Under the pieces are notes generated by a model, which was not told the DNA's origin, did not search any database, and saw nothing but the letters and a program-made list of their open reading frames with translations. From positions 124,001-188,000 of the forward strand of contig NZ_JAGGPA010000011.1 of the NCBI RefSeq assembly GCF_018614035.1: 64,000 nt of DNA. Reading direction: 5' to 3'. Made by a program: the position numbers and the translations under genes. The stretch comes from Streptomyces sp. ISL-96 (GTDB lineage: Bacteria; Actinomycetota; Actinomycetes; Streptomycetales; Streptomycetaceae). Shown piece after piece: positions 31,959-40,575 of this stretch; position 1 is the stretch's first letter, and each line of letters opens with the position of its first letter.

Positions 31959-34898
31959 ATGCCGCTGCTGGAGCCAGACCCCGGATCACTGCGCCCCGCC
32001 GCCCCGCACGGCCCCGCGCCCGACCGGGTGCCGGACACCATGGCCGGCGGCACACCGGATCCGCTGCGCGGCGAGCTGACCGCGCTCCTCGGCGCGGACA
32101 AGGTGCTGTGGAAGGTCTCCGACCTCGTGCGGTACGCGTCCGACGCCAGCCCGTACCGCTTCCTCCCCCGGGTCGTCGTGGTCGCCGAGGACATCGACGA
32201 CATCTCGGCAGTGCTCTCGTACGCCCATGGCAGGGGCCGCGAGGTCGTCTTCCGGGCGGCGGGCACCTCGCTCAACGGCCAGGCCCAGGGCGAGGACATC
32301 CTCGTCGACGTACGCCGCCACTGGGCAGGCATCGAGGTCCTGGACGGCGGCGCCCGCGCCCGGATCCGCCCGGGGACCACCGTCGTACGGGCCAACGCCT
32401 CGCTCGCGCGCCACGGCCGCGTCCTCGGCCCCGACCCCGCGAGCGCCATCGCCTGCACGATCGGCGGCGTCGTGGCGAACAACGCGTCCGGCATGACGGC
32501 GGGCACCGCCCGCAACTCCTACCGCACGGTCGCCTCCCTCACCTTCGTGCTCCCGACCGGTACGGTCGTCGACACCTCGCACCCGGCAGCCGACGAGGAA
32601 CTGGCCTGCGCGGAGCCCGGCTTGTGCGCGGGGCTCATGGCGATCAAGGCGGAGATCGAGGCGGACGCGGAGCTCACGGCCCGTATCCGCGCCAAGTACG
32701 AGATCAAGAACACCAACGGCTACCGGCTCGACGCCTTCCTCGACGGCGCGACGCCCGTGGAGATCCTGCGGGGCCTGATGGTGGGCTCCGAGGGCACCTT
32801 CGGTTTCATCTCCGAGGTCGTCTTCGACACACTGCCGCTGGACCGCGAACTCTCCACCGCGCTGCTCTTCTTCCCCACGCTGTCCGCCGCGGCCGCCGCC
32901 GTCCCCCGCTTCAACGACGCGGGCGCGATCGCCGTCGAGCTGATGGACGGCAACACGCTGCGCGCCTCGGTGAGCGTCGAGGGCGTACCGGCGGACTGGG
33001 CGCGGCTGCCCAAGGAGACGACGGCGCTGCTGGTGGAGTTCCGGGCGCCCGACGAGGCGCGTCTCGCGGCGTACGAACGGGCGGCGGCCGAGGTGCTGGG
33101 CGGGCTCGAACTCGTCGTGCCGGTCGCCTCGGTGACCAATGAGTTCACCCGGGACGCGAAGACGATCGCCGGGTACTGGAAGGCCCGTAAGGCGTTCGTC
33201 ACGGCGGTCGGCGGCGCCCGCCCCGCCGGTACGACCCTGATCACCGAGGACTTCGCCGTACCGCCGTCGCGGCTCGCCGACGCATGCGAGGCCCTCCTGC
33301 GGCTCCAGAGCCGGCACGGATTCGACGCGGCCGTCGCGGGTCACGCCGCGCACGGCAATCTGCACTTCCTGCTGGCCTTCGACGCCGCCGACCCCGCGGA
33401 CGTCGCGCGGTACGCCGCCTTCATGGACGACTTCTGCCGGCTCACCGTCGAGCGCTTCGACGGCTCGCTCAAGGCCGAGCACGCCACCGGCCGCAACATC
33501 GCGCCGTTCCTGGAGCTGGAGTGGGGAGCGAAGGCGACGGAACTGATGTGGCGTACGAAGCAGGTCATCGACCCCGACGGGGTGCTTGCCCCGCGCATCG
33601 TCCTGGACCGCGACCCGAAGGCGCATCTGCGCGGCCTCAAGACCATCCCGAAGGTCGAGCTGATCGCCGACCCGTGCATCGAGTGCGGCTTCTGCGAACC
33701 GACCTGCCCCAGCGCCGATCTGACGACCACTCCGCGCCAGCGCATCGTGCTGCGCAGGGAGATGACGCGCCAGCCGGCAGGTTCGCCGGTCCAGGACGGG
33801 CTGCTCGACGCGTACGGGTACGACGCGGTGGACACGTGCGCCGGGGACTCGACGTGCAAGCTCGCCTGTCCCGTCGGTATCGACACCGGCGCGCTGATGA
33901 AGGACTTCAGGCACCGCAGGCATTCGCCGCGCGAGGAACGGATCGCGGCGCTGACCGCCCAGCACTTCAGTGCCGTGGAGGCGTCCGCGCGCCTCGCGGT
34001 GGCGGCCGCGGACCGCGCCGGCGACCGGCTCCTCCAGGCGGTCACGGGCCTGGCCCGCAAGGCGGTACGCCCGGACCTGGTCCCGCGGTGGCTGCCGCAG
34101 CTCCCCGGCGCCGCCGCCAGGTCCCTCCCCCGCACCGCGCGCACGGGCGCGCACGCCGTGTACTACCCGGCCTGCGTGAACCGCATCTTCGGCGAGCCGG
34201 AGGGCTATCGGGGGCCCTCGCTCCCGCACGCCGTGGTCGCCGTGTCGCAGCGCGCCGGACGGCCGGTGTGGATCCCCGGCGATGTGGCCGGCACGTGCTG
34301 CGCGACGATCTGGCACTCGAAGGGCTACCGCGCGGGCACCACCGTCATGGCGAACCGCATCGTCGAGGCCGCCTGGGGCTGGACCGCCGGCGGCACGCTG
34401 CCGCTGGTCGTCGACGCGTCGTCCTGCACGCTGGGCATCGCGCACGAGGTGGCGCCGTACCTCACCGACGCCAACCGTGAGCTGCACGCGGAGCTGACCG
34501 TCGTCGACTCGGTCGTCTGGGCCGCCGACGAGCTGCTGCCGCGTCTGTCAGTGCTGCGCAGGGCGGGATCCGCCGTCCTGCACCCCACATGCTCCATGCG
34601 GCACTTGGGCGACGAGGAGCACCTGCGTACCGTGGCGCAAGCGTGCGCGGAGGAAGTCGTCGTGCCGGACGACGTACGCTGCTGCGCGTTCGCCGGCGAC
34701 CGCGGGATGCTGCACACGGAGCTGACGGAGTCGGCTACGGCGCGGGAGGCGGCGGAGGTCGGGGCGCGCGAGTACGACGTGTACCTCTCCGCGAACCGCA
34801 TGTGCGAGGTGGGGATGGAACGCGCGACGGGCCGCGGCTACCGGTCCGTACTGCTGGAGCTGGAGCGCGTGACCCGCCCCACCAGCCTGGCCGACTGA
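31959..34898 (+). CDS. FAD-binding and Fe-S oxidoreductase (D-lactate dehydrogenase/GlcD-GlcF fusion type)
   Basis: The 979-residue protein combines an N-terminal FAD_binding_4 domain (RAAGTSLNGQAQ, IGGVVANNASGM), an FAD-oxidase C-terminal domain (~220-530, GHAAHGNLHF), a 4Fe-4S pair (CIECGFCEPTCP and CAGDSTCKLACP, ~570-640) and two CCG-type cysteine segments (AGTCCATIWHSKG, RCCAFAGDRG). This is the one-piece version of the GlcD and GlcF subunits, which oxidises D-2-hydroxy acids such as D-lactate and passes electrons to the respiratory chain. The ATG at 31959, with GAGGA 10 bases upstream, is preferred over GTG at 31950. Its stop nearly meets the converging PNGase gene. Confidence 0.88.
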   Translation: MPLLEPDPGSLRPAAPHGPAPDRVPDTMAGGTPDPLRGELTALLGADKVLWKVSDLVRYASDASPYRFLPRVVVVAEDIDDISAVLSYAHGRGREVVFRAAGTSLNGQAQGEDILVDVRRHWAGIEVLDGGARARIRPGTTVVRANASLARHGRVLGPDPASAIACTIGGVVANNASGMTAGTARNSYRTVASLTFVLPTGTVVDTSHPAADEELACAEPGLCAGLMAIKAEIEADAELTARIRAKYEIKNTNGYRLDAFLDGATPVEILRGLMVGSEGTFGFISEVVFDTLPLDRELSTALLFFPTLSAAAAAVPRFNDAGAIAVELMDGNTLRASVSVEGVPADWARLPKETTALLVEFRAPDEARLAAYERAAAEVLGGLELVVPVASVTNEFTRDAKTIAGYWKARKAFVTAVGGARPAGTTLITEDFAVPPSRLADACEALLRLQSRHGFDAAVAGHAAHGNLHFLLAFDAADPADVARYAAFMDDFCRLTVERFDGSLKAEHATGRNIAPFLELEWGAKATELMWRTKQVIDPDGVLAPRIVLDRDPKAHLRGLKTIPKVELIADPCIECGFCEPTCPSADLTTTPRQRIVLRREMTRQPAGSPVQDGLLDAYGYDAVDTCAGDSTCKLACPVGIDTGALMKDFRHRRHSPREERIAALTAQHFSAVEASARLAVAAADRAGDRLLQAVTGLARKAVRPDLVPRWLPQLPGAAARSLPRTARTGAHAVYYPACVNRIFGEPEGYRGPSLPHAVVAVSQRAGRPVWIPGDVAGTCCATIWHSKGYRAGTTVMANRIVEAAWGWTAGGTLPLVVDASSCTLGIAHEVAPYLTDANRELHAELTVVDSVVWAADELLPRLSVLRRAGSAVLHPTCSMRHLGDEEHLRTVAQACAEEVVVPDDVRCCAFAGDRGMLHTELTESATAREAAEVGAREYDVYLSANRMCEVGMERATGRGYRSVLLELERVTRPTSLAD

Positions 34899-34905
34899 CT
34901 CCCTC

Positions 34906-36555
34906 TTATTTACGGTCACATGCCCGGGAACCGAAAGGACCGCGCAGCCGGTCCTCCGTCACCGTCCCCTGCGCCGTCTTCAGGCTCCGGTCGTAGCAGC
35001 CCGCCGTCCCGTACAGCCGGTAGCGCTCACTCGACGTGCCGACCGCGTGCCGCTGGTCGCGCGGGACGTTCGCGGTGTACGTCGCGTCGCCCTCGTACGC
35101 GTCGTCGAACCGCGACCAGGACGCGCGTTTCCCGCCGCGCTCCGTGGAGGTGTCGGCGCGGTCGCCGAGCGCGAGCACGGTACGCAGGCGGTCGCCCGCG
35201 CCGAGTGTCGTCGTGCCTTCCATCGTGTACGTCCGGTGGGCGCGCACGGTGGTGGCCGGGCCGCGCCCGTCGGTGGTGACGGTCTCGTTGTCCGTCCACG
35301 TGCCCTTGAGTGCGTCCAGCTTCTCGCCATCGGTCCAGCGGTGGACGGAGGTGTTGGCGAGCATCCGGTCGACGGTCGTGACGACACGCCCGTGCGAGGT
35401 GTTCACATGGCCGGAGACGGTGAGCCGGTGACCGCCCTTGGTGTCGAGACGGTGCTCGGAACCCGGCGTGTACGCCGAGGAGTTGGCCGGCGCGCCGTTG
35501 TCGTGCCGGGTCAGCGCGCCCGTAACCACCGCACTCCCCTCGTCCTGCCACACCAGCACATTGACGGGTGTGCTCCAGCCGGTCCGGCCCTCGGGGACAC
35601 CGACGACCGAGACCTCCACGCGGTGCGGGCGGCCGTCGTTGAGCCTGCCCGCGAAGGGCGTCAGGTCGTACTGGACGGGCTTGACGTCGAAGGCACGGGG
35701 GCCGGGGATCACGTACCAGAGGAAGGGGTTTGACCAGCCGCCGGTCCAGACCGTCGGGAACGGGGCGGCGATTCCCGCGAGTTGTCCGTCGACCTTGATC
35801 TGCACCTCGCGGTAGGGGCCGTCCGGGGTCGTGCAGGAGTAAGGCGCCTCCTCGGGGGCGGACAGGTACCAGTACTCCTCGCAGCCGCCGCCCGAGCCCG
35901 TCGCGTACACCTCGGCGACGATGCGTTCGGAGTTGCGCGGGGTGGTGAGGGAATTCCCGCCGTCGAGGGTGAGGACGCGGTCCGGGGTGGTGGCGGGCGG
36001 CTTGGTGCGGCCTTCGGCTACGTAGAACGTCAAGGTCGCCCTGACGTCGATGATGCCGGTGTACGTCTCGTTGACGACATTGCCGATGAGCATCTCGACG
36101 GGCTGTTCGCGGCGCAGGGTGTCGCTGTAGCGGGTGACGTCCTTCTCCACGGACCAGGTGATGCCTTCGGGAGAGGGCTGCGGGGTGGAGGTGCGGAGTA
36201 CCTCGACGCCGCCGATGTGCAGGTAGCCGAGCCGGTCGTACTGCCGTCCCGCGACGTTGCCTTCGAGCCGGAGCACCACCTTGCTCCAGCGGTCTCCGCA
36301 CTCCTCCGGGGGCGCGTATCCGCCCCGGTACGGCGTGAAGTCGCGGAACTCGGCCTGCGCGACGGTGACTTGGCAGGAGCGGGTGGCGGGGGCCTCGACG
36401 GGCGGCGCCGCGGTGACGGGATCGTGCCAGTCGCGGCCGAATTCGGCGGGCGGCTCGCCTGCGGCGGTGGCCGCGCCGGCCTGACCTGCCCCGAACACCG
36501 TTCCGGCGGCCAGCGCCAGGGCGGCGAACACGCACATGACTTTTGGTCGTCTCAT
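34906..36555 (-). CDS. Secreted peptide N-glycanase (PNGase A)-like protein
   Basis: The 549-residue protein starts with a Sec signal peptide (positively charged MRRPK, hydrophobic core, cleavage likely after AGA near residue 28). The body matches the peptide-N4-asparagine amidase A family: YLHIGGVEVLRTSTPQP, GITWSVEKDVTRYSDTL, IGNVVNETYTGI and WYVIPGPRAFDV. Such enzymes remove N-linked glycans from glycoproteins. In a soil actinomycete it would help digest plant or fungal glycoproteins. It is a single gene; seven bases separate its stop from that of the dehydrogenase, and it diverges from the ABC pair. Confidence 0.82.
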   Translation of the reverse strand: MRRPKVMCVFAALALAAGTVFGAGQAGAATAAGEPPAEFGRDWHDPVTAAPPVEAPATRSCQVTVAQAEFRDFTPYRGGYAPPEECGDRWSKVVLRLEGNVAGRQYDRLGYLHIGGVEVLRTSTPQPSPEGITWSVEKDVTRYSDTLRREQPVEMLIGNVVNETYTGIIDVRATLTFYVAEGRTKPPATTPDRVLTLDGGNSLTTPRNSERIVAEVYATGSGGGCEEYWYLSAPEEAPYSCTTPDGPYREVQIKVDGQLAGIAAPFPTVWTGGWSNPFLWYVIPGPRAFDVKPVQYDLTPFAGRLNDGRPHRVEVSVVGVPEGRTGWSTPVNVLVWQDEGSAVVTGALTRHDNGAPANSSAYTPGSEHRLDTKGGHRLTVSGHVNTSHGRVVTTVDRMLANTSVHRWTDGEKLDALKGTWTDNETVTTDGRGPATTVRAHRTYTMEGTTTLGAGDRLRTVLALGDRADTSTERGGKRASWSRFDDAYEGDATYTANVPRDQRHAVGTSSERYRLYGTAGCYDRSLKTAQGTVTEDRLRGPFGSRACDRK

Positions 36556-36702
36556 GCGTCAGGAGTGAAGCGGGGGCGGGCCGGTAGCGCCAGAGTGAGA
36601 TGTTGGATCTTGGCGTGTTCTGTGTGCCGGCGCCCATAAATCGATTGCGGTTTCAGGTGGAAAAACGCGAACCTTGCACGGTTTCGCCAGCACAGGCTGG
36701 CA

Positions 36703-36722
36703 CAAGCAAGCGCAAGCAAGCA
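36703..36722. repeat. Tandem CAAGCAAGC repeat before the ABC pair
   Basis: CAAGCAAGCG (36703-36712) and CAAGCAAGCA (36713-36722) form a 10-base tandem repeat 20 bases before the ATG of the first ABC gene. It could be a regulator site in the divergent region 36556-36741, which has no gene. Confidence 0.5.
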
Positions 36723-36741
36723 CACCGAGCCGTGGGACGTC

Positions 36742-38583
36742 ATGCAGATTCGCGATCTTCCGTATCCCGATCCGGGCGTCCCCGACGTCCGGTCCGGTCC
36801 CCGATTCCTCTACTGGCTCGGGCGGAACCAGCTCGGCGGGCAGCTGAAGTCGCTCTCGTGGGGCCTGCTGCACCAGTGCGGTGTGGCAGGCCTGCCACTG
36901 GGCGTGGGGCTCGCCGTACAGGCCGTGGTCGACAGATCCGGCAGTCGGCTGGCGCTGGCCGCCGGGCTGATCGCCCTGCTGGGTGTGGCCGTCGCCCTCG
37001 GCGACACCATGCTGCACAGGACCGCCGTCACCAACTGGATCACCGCCGCCGCACGCGTGCAGCAGCTGCTGGCCCGCAAGACGGCGGAGCTGGGGTCCGC
37101 GCTGACCCGCAGGGTCGCGGCGGGCGAGGTCGTCGCCGTCTCCACCGGTGACGTCGAGAAGATCGGCTGGTTCGTCGAGGCGCTCTCGCGCTTCGCCGCC
37201 GCCGCGCTCACGCTCGTCGTCGTGTGCGTGGGGCTGATGGTCTACCAGCCCGCGCTCGGCATCGTGGTGGCCATCGGGGTGCCCGTACTGGCCCTGTCCG
37301 TACTGCCGTTGCTGCCGAAGGCGACGCGGCGGGCAGACGCCCAGCGCGAGAAGGCGGGCAAGGCCACCGAGCTGGCGTCCGACACCGTCGCGGGCCTGCG
37401 CGTACTGCGCGGCATCGGCGGCGAGGACCTGTTCCTCGGCCGCTACCGCAGCGCCTCGCAGGAGGTACGCAAGGCGGCAGTGCGCAGCGCCCGCATGTGG
37501 GCGCTGATCTCGGCTGTCCAGGTGCTGCTGCCGGGCCTGCTGCTGATCACGGTCGTGCTGTACGGCGCGAAGCTCACCCTCGACGGACGGGTCGCGGTCG
37601 GCGAACTGGTCACCGTCTACAGCGCGGTGACACTGCTGCTCTATCCTCTCCGGCACTTCGAGGAGATCGCGATGGCGTACTCCTTCTCGCGGCCGTCGGC
37701 CAAGCGGGCCGCGCGGGTGCTGGGGCTGGAGCGCACGGCGTACGCACCGGGTGCCCCCGAGGCTTCCGCCGTCGAAGAGACCCCGGCCGGTGACCTGTAC
37801 GACCCGGCCACCGGACTGCTCGCCCCCGCGGGCCGGTTCACCGCCGTCGTGTGCGGCGACCCGGATCTGGCCGGCGAACTCGCGGAGCGCCTCGGCGGTC
37901 ACGCCACCACGGACACCGCCACCGGTGAGAAGGCGCCGCCTTCGGCGCTGCTCGGCGGGGTGGCGCTCGACGACCTGCCGCTGATCACCGCGCGGAGTGC
38001 GGTCCTGGTCCAGGACAAGGACCCGGTGCTGCTCTCGGGTACGCTGAGCGAGCTGCTCGACGTACCGGCTTCGGGGAACGTGGCGGCGGCGGACGCGCTG
38101 GACGCGGCCCAGTGCGACGACGTACTGGCCGCGCTCGCCCAGGCGTCGGCGGACAGCACGGACGACCCGATGCGCACCCGGATCACGGAGCGCGGGCGTT
38201 CGCTCTCCGGCGGCCAGCGTCAGCGCCTGGCGCTGGCACGGTCGCTGGTGACCGACCCCGAGGTACTGGTCCTGGACGAGCCGACCTCGGCCGTCGACTC
38301 GCACACCGAGGCGCGGGTCGCTGCGGGCGTGAAGCGGCTGCGGACGGGGCGTACGACCGTCGTCTTCGCGTCGTCGCCGCTGCTGCTCGACCGGGCCGAC
38401 CGGGTGGTGCTCGTCCACGAGGGCGCGGTCGCCGCGGTGGGCGTGCACCGCGAACTGCTGCACACCGACCCGCGGTACCGCGCGGTCGTCACGCGCGAGA
38501 CGGACGACGAGATGGCCGAGGTGGCCCCGGTCATGGAACAGGCCGACGTACCCGTACTGGAAGAAATCGAGGAATCGGCATGA
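36742..38583 (+). CDS. ABC exporter subunit A with degenerate Walker A
   Basis: The 613-residue fused permease/ATPase has six membrane segments (~35-320). In its ATPase half the signature LSGGQRQRLALA, Walker B VLVLDEPTSAVD and D-loop are intact, but the Walker A region reads AVVCGDPDLAGELAERL with no GxxGxGKS/T, and the H-loop position is Ser (VVFASSP). It cannot bind ATP normally on its own. Its stop overlaps the start of subunit B (ATGA at 38580-38583). It complements B: see that entry. The substrate is unknown. Confidence 0.9.
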   Translation: MQIRDLPYPDPGVPDVRSGPRFLYWLGRNQLGGQLKSLSWGLLHQCGVAGLPLGVGLAVQAVVDRSGSRLALAAGLIALLGVAVALGDTMLHRTAVTNWITAAARVQQLLARKTAELGSALTRRVAAGEVVAVSTGDVEKIGWFVEALSRFAAAALTLVVVCVGLMVYQPALGIVVAIGVPVLALSVLPLLPKATRRADAQREKAGKATELASDTVAGLRVLRGIGGEDLFLGRYRSASQEVRKAAVRSARMWALISAVQVLLPGLLLITVVLYGAKLTLDGRVAVGELVTVYSAVTLLLYPLRHFEEIAMAYSFSRPSAKRAARVLGLERTAYAPGAPEASAVEETPAGDLYDPATGLLAPAGRFTAVVCGDPDLAGELAERLGGHATTDTATGEKAPPSALLGGVALDDLPLITARSAVLVQDKDPVLLSGTLSELLDVPASGNVAAADALDAAQCDDVLAALAQASADSTDDPMRTRITERGRSLSGGQRQRLALARSLVTDPEVLVLDEPTSAVDSHTEARVAAGVKRLRTGRTTVVFASSPLLLDRADRVVLVHEGAVAAVGVHRELLHTDPRYRAVVTRETDDEMAEVAPVMEQADVPVLEEIEESA

Positions 38584-40370
38584 TCGGCGTGGCGCCACCG
38601 ACGTACGACCCGGCGGCACCGGAGTCGGCTGGGTTGTTGCCGACTCTGCCTGTCGGCAGTCCGGCGACCGTACGGACGTACGTGAGCGAGCTGATGCGGC
38701 GGCACCGCAGGGCGTTCGCCGTGCTCGTGTCGTTCAACGCGGTCGCCGTCATCGCCTCGATGGCGGGCCCCTACCTCCTGGGATCGCTCGTCGAGGATCT
38801 GGCGGACGGGGCGCGTGAGCTCCACCTGGAGCGTACGGCGGCGATCTTCGCGCTCGCACTGATCGTCCAGACTCTCTTCACCGGCCAGATGCGGCTGCGG
38901 GCCGCCATGCTCGGCGAGGAGATGCTGGCCGACCTGCGCGAGGACTTCCTCGTACGGGCGGTCGGTCTGCCGCCGGGCGTGCTGGAGCGGGCGGGCACCG
39001 GCGATCTGCTTTCGCGCATCACCACCGACATCGACCGGCTGGCCAACGCGATGCGCGAGGCCGTGCCGCAGCTCGCCATCGGTGTGGTGTGGGCGGGCCT
39101 GCTGATCGGCGGCCTGACCGTCACGGCCCCGCCGCTGGCGCTTGCGGTGCTGGTGGCCGTTCCGGTGCTGGTCATCGGGTGCCGCTGGTACTTCAAGCGG
39201 GCGCCGTCGGCGTACCGCTCGGAGGCGGCGGGTTACGCGGCGGTCGCCGCGATGCTCGCCGAGACCGTGGACGCCGGGCGGACCATCGAGGCGCACCGCC
39301 TCGGCGGGCGCCGGGTGGCCCTGTCGGAGCGGCGGGTCAGGGAGTGGACGGCGTGGGAGCGGTACACGCTGTGGCTGCGGACCGTGCTCTTCCCCGTCAT
39401 CAGCGTCACGCACATGACGATCCTGTGCTCGGTGGTGCTGATCGGCGGCGTCTTCGTCCTGGAGGGCTGGATCAATGTCGGCCAGCTGACGACGGGCGCC
39501 CTGCTCGCGCAGATGCTGGTCGATCCGGTCAACCTCATCCTGCGCTGGTACGACGAACTCCAGGTCGCGCAGGTGTCGCTGGCACGGCTCGTGGGCGTAC
39601 GGGAGATCGAGCCGGACGCGGGTGACGCGAAGGTGGCGCCGGACGGGCGTGCGGTGCGCGCCGACTCGGTGCACTTCGGGTACCGGGCGGACGTCGACGT
39701 ACTGCACAAGGTGACGCTGGACGTGGCGCCGGGGACGCGTCTCGCCCTGGTCGGCCCTTCGGGCGCCGGGAAGTCCACCCTCGGCCGGCTGCTCGCCGGG
39801 ATCTACGCGCCGCGTACGGGTGAAGTGACGCTCGGCGGGGCGGAGTTGTCGCGGATGCCGGCCGAGCGGGTGCGCGCGCATGTGGCACTGGTCAACCAGG
39901 AGCACCACGTCTTCGTGGGCACCCTGCGCGACAACCTGCTGCTGGCCCGTACGAGCGCGCAGGACACCGACCTGTGGGCGGCGCTCGGGGCGGTCGGCGC
40001 GGACGGCTGGGCGCGGGCGCTGGACGACGACCTCGACACCGAGGTCGGTTCCGGCGGCCACGCGCTCACCCCGGCGCAGGCGCAGCAGATCGCGCTGGCC
40101 CGTCTGGTGCTCGCCGACCCGCACACGCTGGTGCTGGACGAGGCGACGTCGCTGCTGGACCCCCGGGCGGCGCGGCATCTGGAACGTTCACTGGCCCGCG
40201 TCCTCGACAGCCGTACGGTCGTGGCGATCGCGCACCGGCTGCACACCGCGCACGACGCGGATGTGATCGCGGTGGTCGAGGAGGGCCGGATCAGCGAACT
40301 GGGCAGCCATGACGAACTGGTGGCGGCGGACGGCGCGTACGCGGCGCTCTGGCGCTCCTGGCACGGCTAG
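38580..40370 (+). CDS. ABC exporter subunit B with degenerate signature motif
   Basis: The 596-residue partner has an intact Walker A (GPSGAGKST), Walker B (TLVLDEATSLLD) and H-loop His (IAHRLHT), but the signature is LTPAQAQQIALA instead of LSGGQ. In a heterodimer the site made from B's Walker A, Walker B and H-loop plus A's LSGGQ would be fully functional, while the other would be dead. This is the asymmetric pattern of heterodimeric exporters such as TM287/288 and BmrCD, taken here to an extreme. The pair is translationally coupled and followed by a palindromic terminator. Confidence 0.9.
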   Translation: MIGVAPPTYDPAAPESAGLLPTLPVGSPATVRTYVSELMRRHRRAFAVLVSFNAVAVIASMAGPYLLGSLVEDLADGARELHLERTAAIFALALIVQTLFTGQMRLRAAMLGEEMLADLREDFLVRAVGLPPGVLERAGTGDLLSRITTDIDRLANAMREAVPQLAIGVVWAGLLIGGLTVTAPPLALAVLVAVPVLVIGCRWYFKRAPSAYRSEAAGYAAVAAMLAETVDAGRTIEAHRLGGRRVALSERRVREWTAWERYTLWLRTVLFPVISVTHMTILCSVVLIGGVFVLEGWINVGQLTTGALLAQMLVDPVNLILRWYDELQVAQVSLARLVGVREIEPDAGDAKVAPDGRAVRADSVHFGYRADVDVLHKVTLDVAPGTRLALVGPSGAGKSTLGRLLAGIYAPRTGEVTLGGAELSRMPAERVRAHVALVNQEHHVFVGTLRDNLLLARTSAQDTDLWAALGAVGADGWARALDDDLDTEVGSGGHALTPAQAQQIALARLVLADPHTLVLDEATSLLDPRAARHLERSLARVLDSRTVVAIAHRLHTAHDADVIAVVEEGRISELGSHDELVAADGAYAALWRSWHG

Positions 40371-40382
40371 GTCTGTGTCCTT

Positions 40383-40402
40383 CGCGGGGGCATGCCCCCG
40401 CG
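40383..40402. terminator. 20-base palindromic hairpin after the ABC pair
   Basis: CGCGGGGGCATGCCCCCGCG is a perfect palindrome just after the ABC subunit B stop, extendable by GTCC/GGAC arms with a small bulge. It would form a very stable hairpin with a CATG loop. SulP transcription converges from the right. Confidence 0.8.
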
Positions 40403-40575
40403 GACCACGGAATACGCGGTGGACCTTCACCCGTGGCGACGCCGTCCGTTCGCCACGTAGTCGCACGGCACCGGGCCGGCGCCGCCCCCCGGGCGGGGCG
40501 ACCGGGCGTAAGTGGTGGGCCGCCGCCCGCCCAGCGGCGCGGTCCGTGCGCGGCCTCGTCGCTGCTGCGCGGCGG

